DNA of 64,000 nucleotides from Bacilli bacterium (GTDB lineage: Bacteria > Bacillota_I > Bacilli_A > RFN20 > CAG-826). Location of the stretch: the NCBI GenBank assembly GCA_024408085.1, contig JAKSVH010000005.1, forward strand, positions 34,371 to 98,370. Reading direction: 5' to 3'. Below, in pieces: positions 1 through 8,132 of the stretch. The stretch's first letter is position 1. Every line of letters starts with the position of its first letter. The translations under genes were made by a program, and so were the position numbers. A model generated the notes under the pieces. The model made no database searches, was not told the origin of the DNA, and was given only the letters and a program-made list of their open reading frames with translations.

Positions 1-1
1 A

Positions 2-535
2 TTAATCGCAAATTTCTTTTTTTATTTCTAGATAATTCCAATACTCTTTGCCATCATCGTTTTTATAATACATAACTATATGTTTTCCATAATTTTTAAT
101 ACAATCAGGACATTTACTTTTATCAACATTAGCATAATTATAAATAACAACGATTTTTTTGATTAACCCATTTTGATAATCTTTAATAGCCATTTCACAT
201 TCATATTCAATGTAACTTCTATAATCAATGTTATTGCCCTTACAGCAACGCTGATTATATGAATTATAACTTTTGCAAAATTGACATCCGCCTTTTGTTA
301 AAATTTTTGTTTGTTTTCCAACAATTAAAACAAATGTTTTAGAAACATTTAATCTTCTTCTAAGAGAAGCTTTAATACTGCATAATTGGTCATCATCTGA
401 GGCTTGAGTATATTCGTGAGCATCAACAAAATCTAGATTTAATCTGTTATTGTTTTTCCATTCATACAATTTATCAATGGCTTCTTTGTCGCCGGTCCAA
501 TCACCAGCAATATATGTTTTGGTACGATATTCCAT
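2..535 (-). CDS. thsB: ThsB-like protein with MTH538 (DUF1863) TIR-like domain
   Basis: A 177-residue protein beginning MEYRTKTYIAGDW. The N-terminal strand, the segment LRRRLNVSKTFVLIVG and the downstream YIEYECEMAI helix match the MTH538/DUF1863 TIR-like fold used by Thoeris ThsB proteins, which make an ADP-ribose-derived alarm signal after phage sensing. A Cys-rich insert (about residues 80-100, plus CPDC further on) could bind zinc. The start at 535 is chosen because an AAAGGA site lies at proper distance; the ATG three codons earlier is too close to it. It is the last gene of a four-gene run, 16 bases after the macro-domain effector. Family assignment is by pattern recognition; catalytic activity is inferred. 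Confidence 0.72.
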   Translation of the reverse strand: MEYRTKTYIAGDWTGDKEAIDKLYEWKNNNRLNLDFVDAHEYTQASDDDQLCSIKASLRRRLNVSKTFVLIVGKQTKILTKGGCQFCKSYNSYNQRCCKGNNIDYRSYIEYECEMAIKDYQNGLIKKIVVIYNYANVDKSKCPDCIKNYGKHIVMYYKNDDGKEYWNYLEIKKEICD

Positions 536-551
536 ATTTCTCATTTCCTTT

Positions 552-1457
552 CTATTCAAATATAGACACCTTGTCCTTATCTTTATCATAAACAACCAAA
601 TTTATTTTCCCAGTAATTATTGAATCGCTAGTCAAAATTGTTGTTTTCATAAGTTTAAATGATTGTTTATGAGTTAATTGAGATCTAGAATTACCAGTGC
701 CAAAAAGAGGGATGAAAATTTCATCAGATTGTCCCTTGCTAACATAAAATGAAATCAATGACTCCAAGCTTTCTCTAATATCTTTTCTTAAAGCATGGGC
801 ATTATTAGACTTATCAAATTTAGAAATTGCAACTAAATAATACTTTGTATTATTAGAACCATCAATAATAGCTGTTGTTCCAAGTTCATAACTTTTTAAA
901 TTTCCTCTTGGTTTTTCGGTTTTTGTATAAATTACTTTTGGTTTATAACCATTTAATTCTAAATTAGCCTGTATTCTTTCATTTAATTCTTCAGGAGTAA
1001 TATTTTCTTCCTTACAAAATCTGTTAATCCATTTGCCATGATTAGTATTTGGTGAAACTAAAGGATTTTTAATAGTCTCCGAAGATTCTTCAACTATTGT
1101 TTCAAATGTATCATTAACTTGAATTACAACAATTTTTGATTCTTCCTTTTTGTTTTTAAAACCAATCTTAAAAATGTCGCCATACATAGCAAATACTTTA
1201 TTATTTCCTTTAGCCCATATTTTCTTTGTTTTCTTACAAAGAATGACAAATGCACTAGCAACTATAGAGCTCAACAATGTTCCAATTAAAAGCCAAATTC
1301 TTGGTTTTGTGTCATTAATACACAAATCATTCCAGTCAAAAAATAATAAACCAATACTTAAAAACGAAAAACAGCCTCCTGCTATTACTAAAAATAATTT
1401 AAAAATTGCTAAGAAATTGTTTTTTAATTTACCAAAAATATATTTGAAGCGTTTCAT
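552..1457 (-). CDS. thsA: ThsA-type Thoeris effector: two membrane helices plus macro domain
   Basis: A 301-residue protein with two hydrophobic helices (about residues 17-41 and 53-73), a charged linker, and a C-terminal macro-like domain (about 105-300) with the loop IPLFGTGNSR at 250-258, typical of the Thoeris macro domain. In type II Thoeris the macro domain is known to bind the TIR-made signal (His-ADPR) and the membrane part then damages the membrane. The start at 1457 lies one base after the stop of the preceding TIR-like gene, suggesting translational coupling; the longer frame starting at 1526 would overlap that gene by 68 bases. Located between two TIR-like genes, which strongly supports the call. 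Confidence 0.78.
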   Translation of the reverse strand: MKRFKYIFGKLKNNFLAIFKLFLVIAGGCFSFLSIGLLFFDWNDLCINDTKPRIWLLIGTLLSSIVASAFVILCKKTKKIWAKGNNKVFAMYGDIFKIGFKNKKEESKIVVIQVNDTFETIVEESSETIKNPLVSPNTNHGKWINRFCKEENITPEELNERIQANLELNGYKPKVIYTKTEKPRGNLKSYELGTTAIIDGSNNTKYYLVAISKFDKSNNAHALRKDIRESLESLISFYVSKGQSDEIFIPLFGTGNSRSQLTHKQSFKLMKTTILTSDSIITGKINLVVYDKDKDKVSIFE

Positions 1458-1458
1458 A

Positions 1459-2097
1459 TTAAATAAATTTATCCACCCTAACATGCTCTGCAATTTTTTG
1501 ATTGCGCTTATTAAAAGCCTCATCAATATATTTTTTAGGATCTTTTATAAATTCATCCCAACTAACTAATACAGCATATCTACCATCCTCGCTGTAATGA
1601 TCGCATTCGTCTGATTCCGGAATTAAATAATAATTGTTGTGAAATTCTTTAATTACTGTTGAATCATTTATAACAACACTATTTATCACGCCTTTACAAT
1701 GAGGGCATACATACTGCCCACAATAAACTTTATTAATCATTGATGGAAGAACAATACCAAGCAGACCGTTGCGAGTATCTTCGCTTCCACGTCTTCTTAA
1801 AGATGCTCTAATTTCATTTCTAATAATAATTTGGCTATCAAGCCCCTTTATTTTATCTAATGGATCTCTGTAATTTTCATAACTTTTATCGCCAATTAAG
1901 AAAATTGTAACAGTAGTGTCTACTAAGTATTCACTATGTATTTTGTTCATAATCACATCAGGATCATCTGAATGGATTTTTTCTTGTTGAGATTTGTCGA
2001 TAAAAACAGAATCAGCAAAAAGTTTAACAATTTCATTCTTATAGAATTCATCTTCAAACTTATAACTTATATAGCATCTATGTCTTTCGTCACTCAT
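1459..2097 (-). CDS. thsB: Second ThsB-like MTH538 (DUF1863) TIR-like protein
   Basis: A 212-residue protein opening with HRCYISYKFEDEFYKNEIV. The pattern of a first strand with a 'YISYKFED' turn, TIFLIGDKSYEN and the IRASLRRRG segment is that of the MTH538 TIR-like family. A CPHC/CDH-type Cys-His pair around residues 125-160 may be a zinc knuckle. It overlaps the upstream TIR gene by an ATGA junction and runs straight into the macro effector, so the three genes are translationally coupled. It clearly differs from the TIR-like protein at 2-535, so the cassette has at least two divergent ThsB types, in line with the known habit of Thoeris loci to carry several sensors. Phage specificity cannot be read from sequence. 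Confidence 0.72.
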   Translation of the reverse strand: MSDERHRCYISYKFEDEFYKNEIVKLFADSVFIDKSQQEKIHSDDPDVIMNKIHSEYLVDTTVTIFLIGDKSYENYRDPLDKIKGLDSQIIIRNEIRASLRRRGSEDTRNGLLGIVLPSMINKVYCGQYVCPHCKGVINSVVINDSTVIKEFHNNYYLIPESDECDHYSEDGRYAVLVSWDEFIKDPKKYIDEAFNKRNQKIAEHVRVDKFI

Positions 2098-2816
2098 AAA
2101 GATTTTAAAGCCTCATATTTGTTAGTTTGTTTGTCTATTAATTGTTTCAAAACTATTAATTTTGAATTGTTCAATTGAGCGAAATTGCTAGTATCGATCT
2201 TATAAAAAATTGGTATTGGTTCCTTTTCAAAATGAGCAAATTCTTCATTTAGATTTTGCTCATGCCAAATAATATTTCTAGCAAAAATAATCTCTTCATA
2301 AATCCACGGTGATTCAAGTGATTTTACAAGATTTTCATTATTGTTTATTGAATTATCCAAATTTAATACTAATAAATATTTGCTATGAACAATTTGAGTA
2401 AATAATGCAGAAGATAGCATTGCGTGGACGTGAGAGGTTGATCGATTTCTTTTTGATGAATCGAAATTATTTGGATTGCTTTCCATTCTGCAATACTTTT
2501 TATCAATATCATTTAGAACCGCATCGCATGATCCCCAAACTCTTTCGTCAATAAAAGTTGTAAAGCCTAGTTTTTCTAAAAATTGACATAACTTTTCTGC
2601 AATAATTTTGTCTTTATGATTATGAGAAACGAAAAAATCAACATCATTGATCGGAAATAATGCATCACTTAAGTCTGTTCCATCAATTTTTGTTCTATTA
2701 ATTATACTATTTATACCGGAATTAAATGTTTGATATTTTACCAAATCAAGTGCTCCGGTCATACCACTAAGTATGCTATCGTTAATATTTAGGTTTAAAG
2801 AATAAATTTTTTCCAT
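2094..2816 (-). CDS. TIR-domain protein of the Thoeris cassette
   Basis: A 240-residue protein with an N-terminal ~55-residue extension and a bacterial TIR domain: VDFFVSHNHKDK (about 59-70) is the first strand and loop, FTTFIDERVWG the second, and SPWIYEEIIFARN near 169-181 holds candidate catalytic glutamates (174/175). TIR domains of this type cleave NAD. It is the first of four coupled genes and starts 12 bases after the TagD stop, without a convincing terminator or promoter between them. A weak AAAGAA site precedes the ATG. It could be a third signal-producing sensor for the macro effector, or a separate TIR NADase; sequence alone does not decide. Confidence 0.72.
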   Translation of the reverse strand: MEKIYSLNLNINDSILSGMTGALDLVKYQTFNSGINSIINRTKIDGTDLSDALFPINDVDFFVSHNHKDKIIAEKLCQFLEKLGFTTFIDERVWGSCDAVLNDIDKKYCRMESNPNNFDSSKRNRSTSHVHAMLSSALFTQIVHSKYLLVLNLDNSINNNENLVKSLESPWIYEEIIFARNIIWHEQNLNEEFAHFEKEPIPIFYKIDTSNFAQLNNSKLIVLKQLIDKQTNKYEALKSL

Positions 2817-2828
2817 AGTATGTTCTTT

Positions 2829-3245
2829 TTATTTTTTAGCATCATTTCTAATTTGTGTTGTAGATATTCCTTGAGTGTGCTTTAAAAACACAACTTTAAC
2901 ATCTACTTTTGATAAGTCTTCAATAACTTTATTATACATATCAGAGTTTTTCCAATCATCACCGTGGAAGAGAATATCGTAATGAAGTTCATTCCAAGCT
3001 TCTAATTTATCCATGTTCTTTTGTGGAACTACTTTATCAACATACTTAATTGCCTCAACAATGGCTGCGCGTTGTTCATATGGAATTACGGGAGTTTTAT
3101 GCTTATATTGTTGGACATTTTCATCTGTTGAAACACCAACAATTAAATAATCACAATGTTCCTTTGCTTGTTTCAAAATATTAAGATGACCTATGTGAAA
3201 TAAATCAAACACGCCTGTTGTATAACCAATGATTTTCTTTTTCAT
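2829..3245 (-). CDS. tagD: Glycerol-3-phosphate cytidylyltransferase (TagD-like)
   Basis: A 138-residue cytidylyltransferase of the HIGH nucleotidyltransferase superfamily. GVFDLFHIGHLNILKQAK (about 11-28) gives the CTP-binding HxGH motif, and GISTTQIR near the C-terminus matches the ISTT signature of TagD/choline-phosphate cytidylyltransferases. It would make CDP-glycerol from CTP and sn-glycerol 3-phosphate in the cytoplasm, feeding the CDP-glycerol transferase at 14503-16410. Length fits TagD (about 130 residues). A choline- or ethanolamine-phosphate substrate cannot be excluded because a LicD-family gene lies two genes upstream. It is followed at 12 bases by the Thoeris TIR gene. Confidence 0.85.
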   Translation of the reverse strand: MKKKIIGYTTGVFDLFHIGHLNILKQAKEHCDYLIVGVSTDENVQQYKHKTPVIPYEQRAAIVEAIKYVDKVVPQKNMDKLEAWNELHYDILFHGDDWKNSDMYNKVIEDLSKVDVKVVFLKHTQGISTTQIRNDAKK

Positions 3246-3252
3246 AACATTC

Positions 3253-4434
3253 TTATTTTATCTTTTTTATTTTATAAGTAAAACCAATTTCATACTTATT
3301 ATGTTTGAAAACATTGAGTAATCTTTTAAATAGATTTTTAACTTTTATTTTTTCTTTTTGTTTTTTATAAGACTCTAATTCATTTTGAATAATTGAAATT
3401 TCTCCAAATCTTTTTATTTCTGCTAATGATCTGCTCGAAGGGTTGCCATAGTAACCTTTATTTAATTTTGTGGTCGAATCATAATCCACTAAATCTAAAT
3501 GGTTAAAAACATTTTGTAATATTTCGCTACCTTTAGAAGTATTCGCAATAATTAAGGATTTATGAAAGCTATCTTTTTTAAATCCCCAGAAATCACCTAG
3601 AGTTATATCAGAGGCTCTGTTTTTTGATCTAAATTGACAATTGTAGCAACTTTCTCTATATCCTTTACCGCTTTGAAACATTTTGTAATAAGGAAAATAA
3701 TCATATTCACCATAACAAACCTTTGTTTTACTTCTCTTTTCAAATTCAAACTTAAAGAGTTTATTATTTTTATTTGCTCCTTGATTATGTCTGAAATCAA
3801 AATCTTTAATTTTACAATCTAGAAAACTTTCAACAGCTTTTATTGATTGATCGAATGCCCATTGATTTGAAATACCTCTACAAATAATATCAATCAAAAA
3901 TAGATTTGATGGTCTTTTAGCAAACATATTTGCAACCGCAGCACATTGACATGGGGTTCCCGAAAATAAAACGTTTGTTCCATTTTCAACATCGGCCTTA
4001 ATTTCTTCATAAACACGAGTATTTATTTCTGATTGAATATATTTGCTTTTTAAAACTTTATCTAAATTTACAACATTATCTATACGGATATGATGAACCT
4101 TTAAATTGTCCCAGGCGGCACCATAGACAACTCCATTATTTAAAAGAAAATATTTAGCGATTGCTTGAAATGTTCCACCACTTGATGATTTTAATAAATC
4201 GTTAATAGGCTGCATTTGATAACAATAAGCATCACTTTTACCTATCTTAAATTCTTTTAAAGTTGGGCAGCTTTTTAAACACAAACCACAATTAATACAT
4301 TCATCACTATTAATTTCGGGATATTTAAAATGATCAGAAGCTCTTTCATTTAACTGAATGCAATGTTTTGGGCACACAAAAGAGCACAAACCACATCCAG
4401 TACATTTATTTGCAGCTTCTAAAATATTACTCAT
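3253..4434 (-). CDS. Ferredoxin-like F420 dehydrogenase beta-subunit family protein of polysaccharide loci
   Basis: A 393-residue protein. The N-terminus has two CxxCxxCxxxC(P) clusters (CTGCGLCSFVCP and CINCGLCLKSCP, about residues 11-57) for two [4Fe-4S] centres, followed by an FrhB/FdhB-type domain with GTPCQCAAV (about 160-168), a CYNCQFRSK site and LGDFWG. Members of this family recur in exopolysaccharide clusters next to pyruvyl transferases; the reaction they catalyse there is not settled. It overlaps LicD by one base and is followed seven bases later by tagD, so all three look co-transcribed. The assignment to the family is firm, the role is inferred. Confidence 0.8.
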   Translation of the reverse strand: MSNILEAANKCTGCGLCSFVCPKHCIQLNERASDHFKYPEINSDECINCGLCLKSCPTLKEFKIGKSDAYCYQMQPINDLLKSSSGGTFQAIAKYFLLNNGVVYGAAWDNLKVHHIRIDNVVNLDKVLKSKYIQSEINTRVYEEIKADVENGTNVLFSGTPCQCAAVANMFAKRPSNLFLIDIICRGISNQWAFDQSIKAVESFLDCKIKDFDFRHNQGANKNNKLFKFEFEKRSKTKVCYGEYDYFPYYKMFQSGKGYRESCYNCQFRSKNRASDITLGDFWGFKKDSFHKSLIIANTSKGSEILQNVFNHLDLVDYDSTTKLNKGYYGNPSSRSLAEIKRFGEISIIQNELESYKKQKEKIKVKNLFKRLLNVFKHNKYEIGFTYKIKKIK

Positions 4435-5204
4435 TATTTTTCAATTAAAGATTCATCTAAGTAGAAACGTCTATAACTTACAATTCCGAAATCTTTTGGG
4501 GTCATATAATCAGGACCATACCAAGTTGTTAAATAATGTTCAGGATTTTCAAAAACTGGGCAATCATAACCATTAAATTTAAAATTAACAAAACTTGTAG
4601 GATATTTCATCTTTTGAATATAAGGATGATGCATAACTAACAAACAGTCGCCTTTATTTTTAATTTTATTAAATGAACGCATCAATGATTTGTTAATGCG
4701 TGGATAACCTGGAAGAAATTTATGATATATGTTTTTAAGAATATTTCTTACGCTATTATTTTTAACATTGTCTGTCTTTTTGTTCATTTTATCATGAAGT
4801 TTAACAAGTTTATGTGTAAAACCTTCAAGATACTTTTCTTCAGTGGATACATACGGAAATATATCAAAATATGCAACATATGGTGTTTCTTTAGATTTTT
4901 GAATAAACATATTTTTAATATAGACACGAGTTACACCAAAAAATAAACTGTTACTTTTAAATGTTTTATAGTAAAAACAATCAGGAAGTTCATTTTGCAA
5001 GCTCTCGAGTTTATCGGACATTTCTAAAGGCATGACAATATCAATATCACAATCCCATTTAATCATTCCGCCTTCTCGATATGCACCAAGCATAGTGCCA
5101 TGATCAAGACCAAAAACAATGTCGTGTTTCTTGAGGAAATCCAATAAAATACCAAAATATTTCAAATAATGAACTTTAAATTCTTCTAAACTGCACTCAA
5201 CCAT
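4434..5204 (-). CDS. LicD-family phosphotransferase
   Basis: A 256-residue protein with the LicD/nucleotidyltransferase-fold signature: FGLDHGTMLGAYREGG followed by KWDCDIDIVMPLE (about residues 30-62), the G-x-R and DxD metal-binding core. LicD enzymes transfer phosphocholine or similar phospho-alcohols to wall or capsule sugars; with tagD in the same operon, glycerophosphate or phosphocholine are both plausible donors. I chose the ATG at 5204, because AAAAGGGG sits seven bases upstream; an earlier ATG at 5228 has no ribosome binding site. First gene of the apparent operon that ends in the Thoeris genes. Confidence 0.82.
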   Translation of the reverse strand: MVECSLEEFKVHYLKYFGILLDFLKKHDIVFGLDHGTMLGAYREGGMIKWDCDIDIVMPLEMSDKLESLQNELPDCFYYKTFKSNSLFFGVTRVYIKNMFIQKSKETPYVAYFDIFPYVSTEEKYLEGFTHKLVKLHDKMNKKTDNVKNNSVRNILKNIYHKFLPGYPRINKSLMRSFNKIKNKGDCLLVMHHPYIQKMKYPTSFVNFKFNGYDCPVFENPEHYLTTWYGPDYMTPKDFGIVSYRRFYLDESLIEK

Positions 5205-5328
5205 AAGCAACCCCTTTTCTGTGTCCATTTCGGTTTTAGGAAATAATACGTTGTAATCAAAATCAACAATATAATTCTGACTAACTACTCTTTATCGATT
5301 TATTAGGTTCTGCCACCCCTAAGACTAA

Positions 5329-5356
5329 ATTATAGTCTATAATTACAATTTAACAA
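5329..5356 (-). promoter_or_regulatory. Promoter candidate for the LicD-TagD-Thoeris operon
   Basis: On the minus strand, TTGTTA (5351-5356) and a perfect TATAAT (5329-5334) are separated by 16 bases. Transcription would start near 5322 and leave a leader of about 118 bases before LicD. It is the only convincing promoter I see upstream of the seven-gene run down to position 2; the search of intragenic sequence by eye was limited. Confidence 0.5.
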
Positions 5357-5364
5357 ACACAAAC

Positions 5365-5555
5365 TCAAATGTAATTGGTTCTAAATATTAACGTTACATT
5401 GCCATTATTACTATATGTATTAGGATTTCTATTCTTATCTTTATGAGTTATTAAATAAGTTATATAGAAAAGCGTTAAACAAATAACAATTAAGCAAGAA
5501 AATAAGGTCAATAAAACCTTCCATTTTTTATGTTTTTGTTATCGATATCTTTCAT
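5365..5555 (-). pseudogene. Frameshifted small membrane-protein gene
   Basis: An ATG at 5555 (MKDIDNKNIK...) runs into a run of six A on the coding strand. In the annotated frame it stops after 15 codons. One extra A would continue it as KWKVLLTLFSCLIVICLTLFYITYLITHKDK... to a stop at 5365, giving 63 residues with one transmembrane helix. It directly follows the pyruvyl transferase gene. The coding-like appearance of the second frame supports a real frameshift or a sequencing error in a homopolymer; I recognise no family. The remaining 160 bases up to LicD hold the promoter at 5329-5356 and nothing else evident. Confidence 0.35.
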
Positions 5556-5565
5556 CTATAAAAGT

Positions 5566-6393
5566 TTACTTCCACAAATCATATGGAAATGATTTAAGTA
5601 AATTTTCAACAATATTATCAAGTTTTGGAATAGAAGGTACAGTAAGCTTTAACCCTTCTTCAATTGAAGAAACCAAAGGCGGATTATTTCTACCAGTTGA
5701 GTAATAATAATCATAATATTTATGCTCTTCTTGATCGGATTCATCATTATGTAGCCATATTGCAGGAACTCCATAAGCTTCCGCGATAATAATTCCGTGC
5801 AATGATGAAGAAATAACTAATTTTGATGCACATATTTCATCAATTGTTTTCTTCCAATCTTTTGTTTTCATACTAATTATATGGTGTTCAGTATTTAAAT
5901 TTTCCTTCCAATGAGGAATTATTGATACATCATATTTTTTCTCTTTTGCACTGGAATAAATAAGCGGCATAAGTAAACCCGGATCTCCATAAATGCCAAT
6001 AGGTTTCATAAGAACACCTGATTTAAGAAGATGTTTTTCGGTTAATGGACCTCTCAAACATCTAATATCTAATTTAGCAAAACATTTATTTTTCTTAGTG
6101 TATGGATTTCGATTAAATGAACCTGTTCCCCACATTGTCTTTTTTAAATATGGCTTATAGTATAAAAGACTTCCTAAAGCAGACAAAAATTGATATTTCT
6201 TTTTTGTTTCAGATTCTAAATCAAGCCCTTTTTGTTTAAGCATGTATTCAATAATTATTGGAGAAAGTACATCCCCAAAATTTTCTCCTTCAAAATAGAG
6301 AATATTTATTTTATTTTTAAAAGCTTCTTTTTTATCTATTTTTGAACCGTTTATGTAAAGTTTCAGTTGGTTAATTTTATCATTAAAACTCAT
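5566..6393 (-). CDS. Polysaccharide pyruvyl transferase family protein
   Basis: A 275-residue protein with the features of this family: an N-terminal NFGDVLSPIIIEYML (about 37-51), a central RCLRGPLTEKHLLKSG and C-terminal SSSLHGIIIAEAYGVPAIWL (about 196-215) resembling the donor-binding end of GT-B-like folds. Such enzymes add a pyruvate ketal from PEP to a capsule or secondary wall polymer sugar, in the cytoplasm or at the membrane. It follows the glycosyltransferase at 6395-7120 with one base between stop and start, so the two are one transcription unit. Substrate sugar unknown. Confidence 0.85.
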   Translation of the reverse strand: MSFNDKINQLKLYINGSKIDKKEAFKNKINILYFEGENFGDVLSPIIIEYMLKQKGLDLESETKKKYQFLSALGSLLYYKPYLKKTMWGTGSFNRNPYTKKNKCFAKLDIRCLRGPLTEKHLLKSGVLMKPIGIYGDPGLLMPLIYSSAKEKKYDVSIIPHWKENLNTEHHIISMKTKDWKKTIDEICASKLVISSSLHGIIIAEAYGVPAIWLHNDESDQEEHKYYDYYYSTGRNNPPLVSSIEEGLKLTVPSIPKLDNIVENLLKSFPYDLWK

Positions 6394-6394
6394 A

Positions 6395-7120
6395 TTAATT
6401 TTTGTTTCCTTTTAAAAACCATTTTGTTTTATATGCCCTTTCGGTCCCTAGTAAAAAGCAAAAAAATCTAAATATTTGAAGTTTAATTCTATTTTTTTTA
6501 TTTTCAGGTTTCCAAGATGCCAAAAATAAATGAATAAACATAGTGTCTTTAGTTTGAAATTTAGATCTATCCCAATTATAGCGTTTTGGAATGAAGTATG
6601 ATGAATCATAAATCAAATATCCCTTTGCATTATAATTTGCATCAGGAAAATTATGACCTAATGAATCATAAAAATATTCATTAATGAAATTATTAATGTG
6701 GGCTTCAATGACTTTTTCATCAATTACCTCAAATCTAGAAACTAATGTCCTCATAAGATCAGATTCTTTTGAGCACTTAATAAGCCCAGTTTGAATGCGG
6801 CCTTTTCCTTGAAGACCAAGAACATCATTATTAATAAATTCATCAGTTGGCTTTTTAATAGCCTTCATATCAGTATCTAAATAAAGTCCGCCGTATTTAT
6901 ACAAAACATAACATCTAACATAGTCTGCAACAAATGCAAATTTTCTCAATTTGTAGGCTTCTTTTACATAGTAACAAGCATTTTCTAAATCAAAATTTGA
7001 TTCATTCCATTCAATAATTTTCCAATCTGAATAATATTTTTTCCAAGAAGAGATACATTTTCTAATAGCTCTTGGTTTCTTGCCGTTACCAAACCAACAA
7101 TAATGAATTATTTTTTCCAT
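6395..7120 (-). CDS. GT32-type sugar transferase with DxD motif
   Basis: A 241-residue glycosyltransferase. IIHYCWFGNGKKP at the start, FVADYVRCYVLYKYGGLYLDTDM (about 63-85) and the DxD metal motif are those of capsular 'Gly_transf_sug' (GT32, OCH1/TcdA-like) enzymes that transfer a sugar from a nucleotide donor. A TAAAAT hexamer at 7128-7133 ends seven bases before the ATG and no ribosome binding site is present, so the message is probably leaderless. It is divergent from the GT2 gene at 7222 and transcribed with the pyruvyl transferase. Donor and acceptor unknown. Confidence 0.85.
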   Translation of the reverse strand: MEKIIHYCWFGNGKKPRAIRKCISSWKKYYSDWKIIEWNESNFDLENACYYVKEAYKLRKFAFVADYVRCYVLYKYGGLYLDTDMKAIKKPTDEFINNDVLGLQGKGRIQTGLIKCSKESDLMRTLVSRFEVIDEKVIEAHINNFINEYFYDSLGHNFPDANYNAKGYLIYDSSYFIPKRYNWDRSKFQTKDTMFIHLFLASWKPENKKNRIKLQIFRFFCFLLGTERAYKTKWFLKGNKN

Positions 7121-7186
7121 AGTATTTATTTTATATAAAATTAAATAAAGATTGTAGTATTTTTTATTTAATACATTCTCATTATT

Positions 7187-7214
7187 TTTACAATTAACTT
7201 ATTTGTTGTATAAT
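7187..7214 (+). promoter_or_regulatory. Promoter of the GT2 gene, leaderless arrangement
   Basis: TTTACA (7187-7192), 16-base spacer, TATAAT (7209-7214), then exactly seven bases to the ATG at 7222. No Shine-Dalgarno sequence fits in that gap. Confidence 0.65.
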
Positions 7215-7221
7215 TACAACC

Positions 7222-8127
7222 ATGAATAATTTATCTTCAGTTTCTATACTAATACCAACATTAAATTCTGAATCAACTATAGAAAAATGTTTACAAAGCG
7301 CATTTAGCCAAACATATAAAAATGTTGAAGTTTTTGTTTGCGATGGCGGATCAAATGATAAAACTGTTTCAATAATTCGTAATAAATTTCCAAGTGTTCA
7401 TCTATTAGTAACAGACAAGGGCGTATCTAGACAAAGAAATAAAATGATTGATGAAACACATTCCGATTTTGTTTTCTTTCTAGATAGTGACGATTATTTA
7501 GACGAAAATACAATTAAGGTTTTAATGAGACAACAAGCTAAAAATAATGCAGATATTGTTGCCCCATCATACATTTACTTCAATGAAACTAAAGAAACAA
7601 AGAAAATAATCAATTGTGTTGAAACATTCGATTTATACAACTTCTTAGAGCTTTCTGACAATAGTAAATTTTATTTAGCTCCACATAAGTTATATTCAAA
7701 ATCATATATTGGCGACACTAGATTCCTTGAAGATGTTGCTTATGGAGAAGATACAATTTTTAATCTCTCTTTAGCAGAAAAATGTGGCAAATATGTCGGG
7801 TGCGATAACTGTTTTTATCATTTTTATCATCAACCAAAAAGTTATATTAAAAAATACAATTTAAAGAGAAGACTGAAAATTTACTCAATTTTATTTAAAA
7901 AAAGAAAATTGTTTAAGGGCGACAAAAAACTGCACGCAAGATATAACAATTGGTTGTACTCAAAAATTGTTGAATTTATTAATTTCCTTATTAGAAACAA
8001 AAAAATATTTGGTCTACTATGCATATTAAAAATTCGATATTTTCTAGTATTCAAAAAATTAAATAACAGCAAAATTATATTGATTTTCCCTTTATTTTAC
8101 GCATTATTTAGGAAAATATTTAAATAA
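7222..8127 (+). CDS. Family 2 glycosyltransferase
   Basis: A 301-residue GT-A enzyme. VSILIPTLNSESTIEKCLQSAFSQTYKNVEVFVCDGGSNDKT (about 7-48) is the classical GT2 opening, and FFLDSDDYLDENT (about 89-101) has the metal-binding DxD. The C-terminal 80 residues are Lys/Phe-rich and hydrophobic, perhaps membrane-associated. It starts leaderlessly (TATAAT seven bases upstream) and is followed five bases later by a DUF1919 protein on the same strand. It would add one sugar to the lipid-linked repeat unit; which sugar is unknown. Confidence 0.88.
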   Translation: MNNLSSVSILIPTLNSESTIEKCLQSAFSQTYKNVEVFVCDGGSNDKTVSIIRNKFPSVHLLVTDKGVSRQRNKMIDETHSDFVFFLDSDDYLDENTIKVLMRQQAKNNADIVAPSYIYFNETKETKKIINCVETFDLYNFLELSDNSKFYLAPHKLYSKSYIGDTRFLEDVAYGEDTIFNLSLAEKCGKYVGCDNCFYHFYHQPKSYIKKYNLKRRLKIYSILFKKRKLFKGDKKLHARYNNWLYSKIVEFINFLIRNKKIFGLLCILKIRYFLVFKKLNNSKIILIFPLFYALFRKIFK

Positions 8128-8132
8128 TCATT

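Noticed and set aside
1150..1569. Plus-strand reading frame inside the Thoeris effector
   Set aside because: It is the antisense shadow of the ThsA and ThsB genes, with no start signal and no recognisable family.
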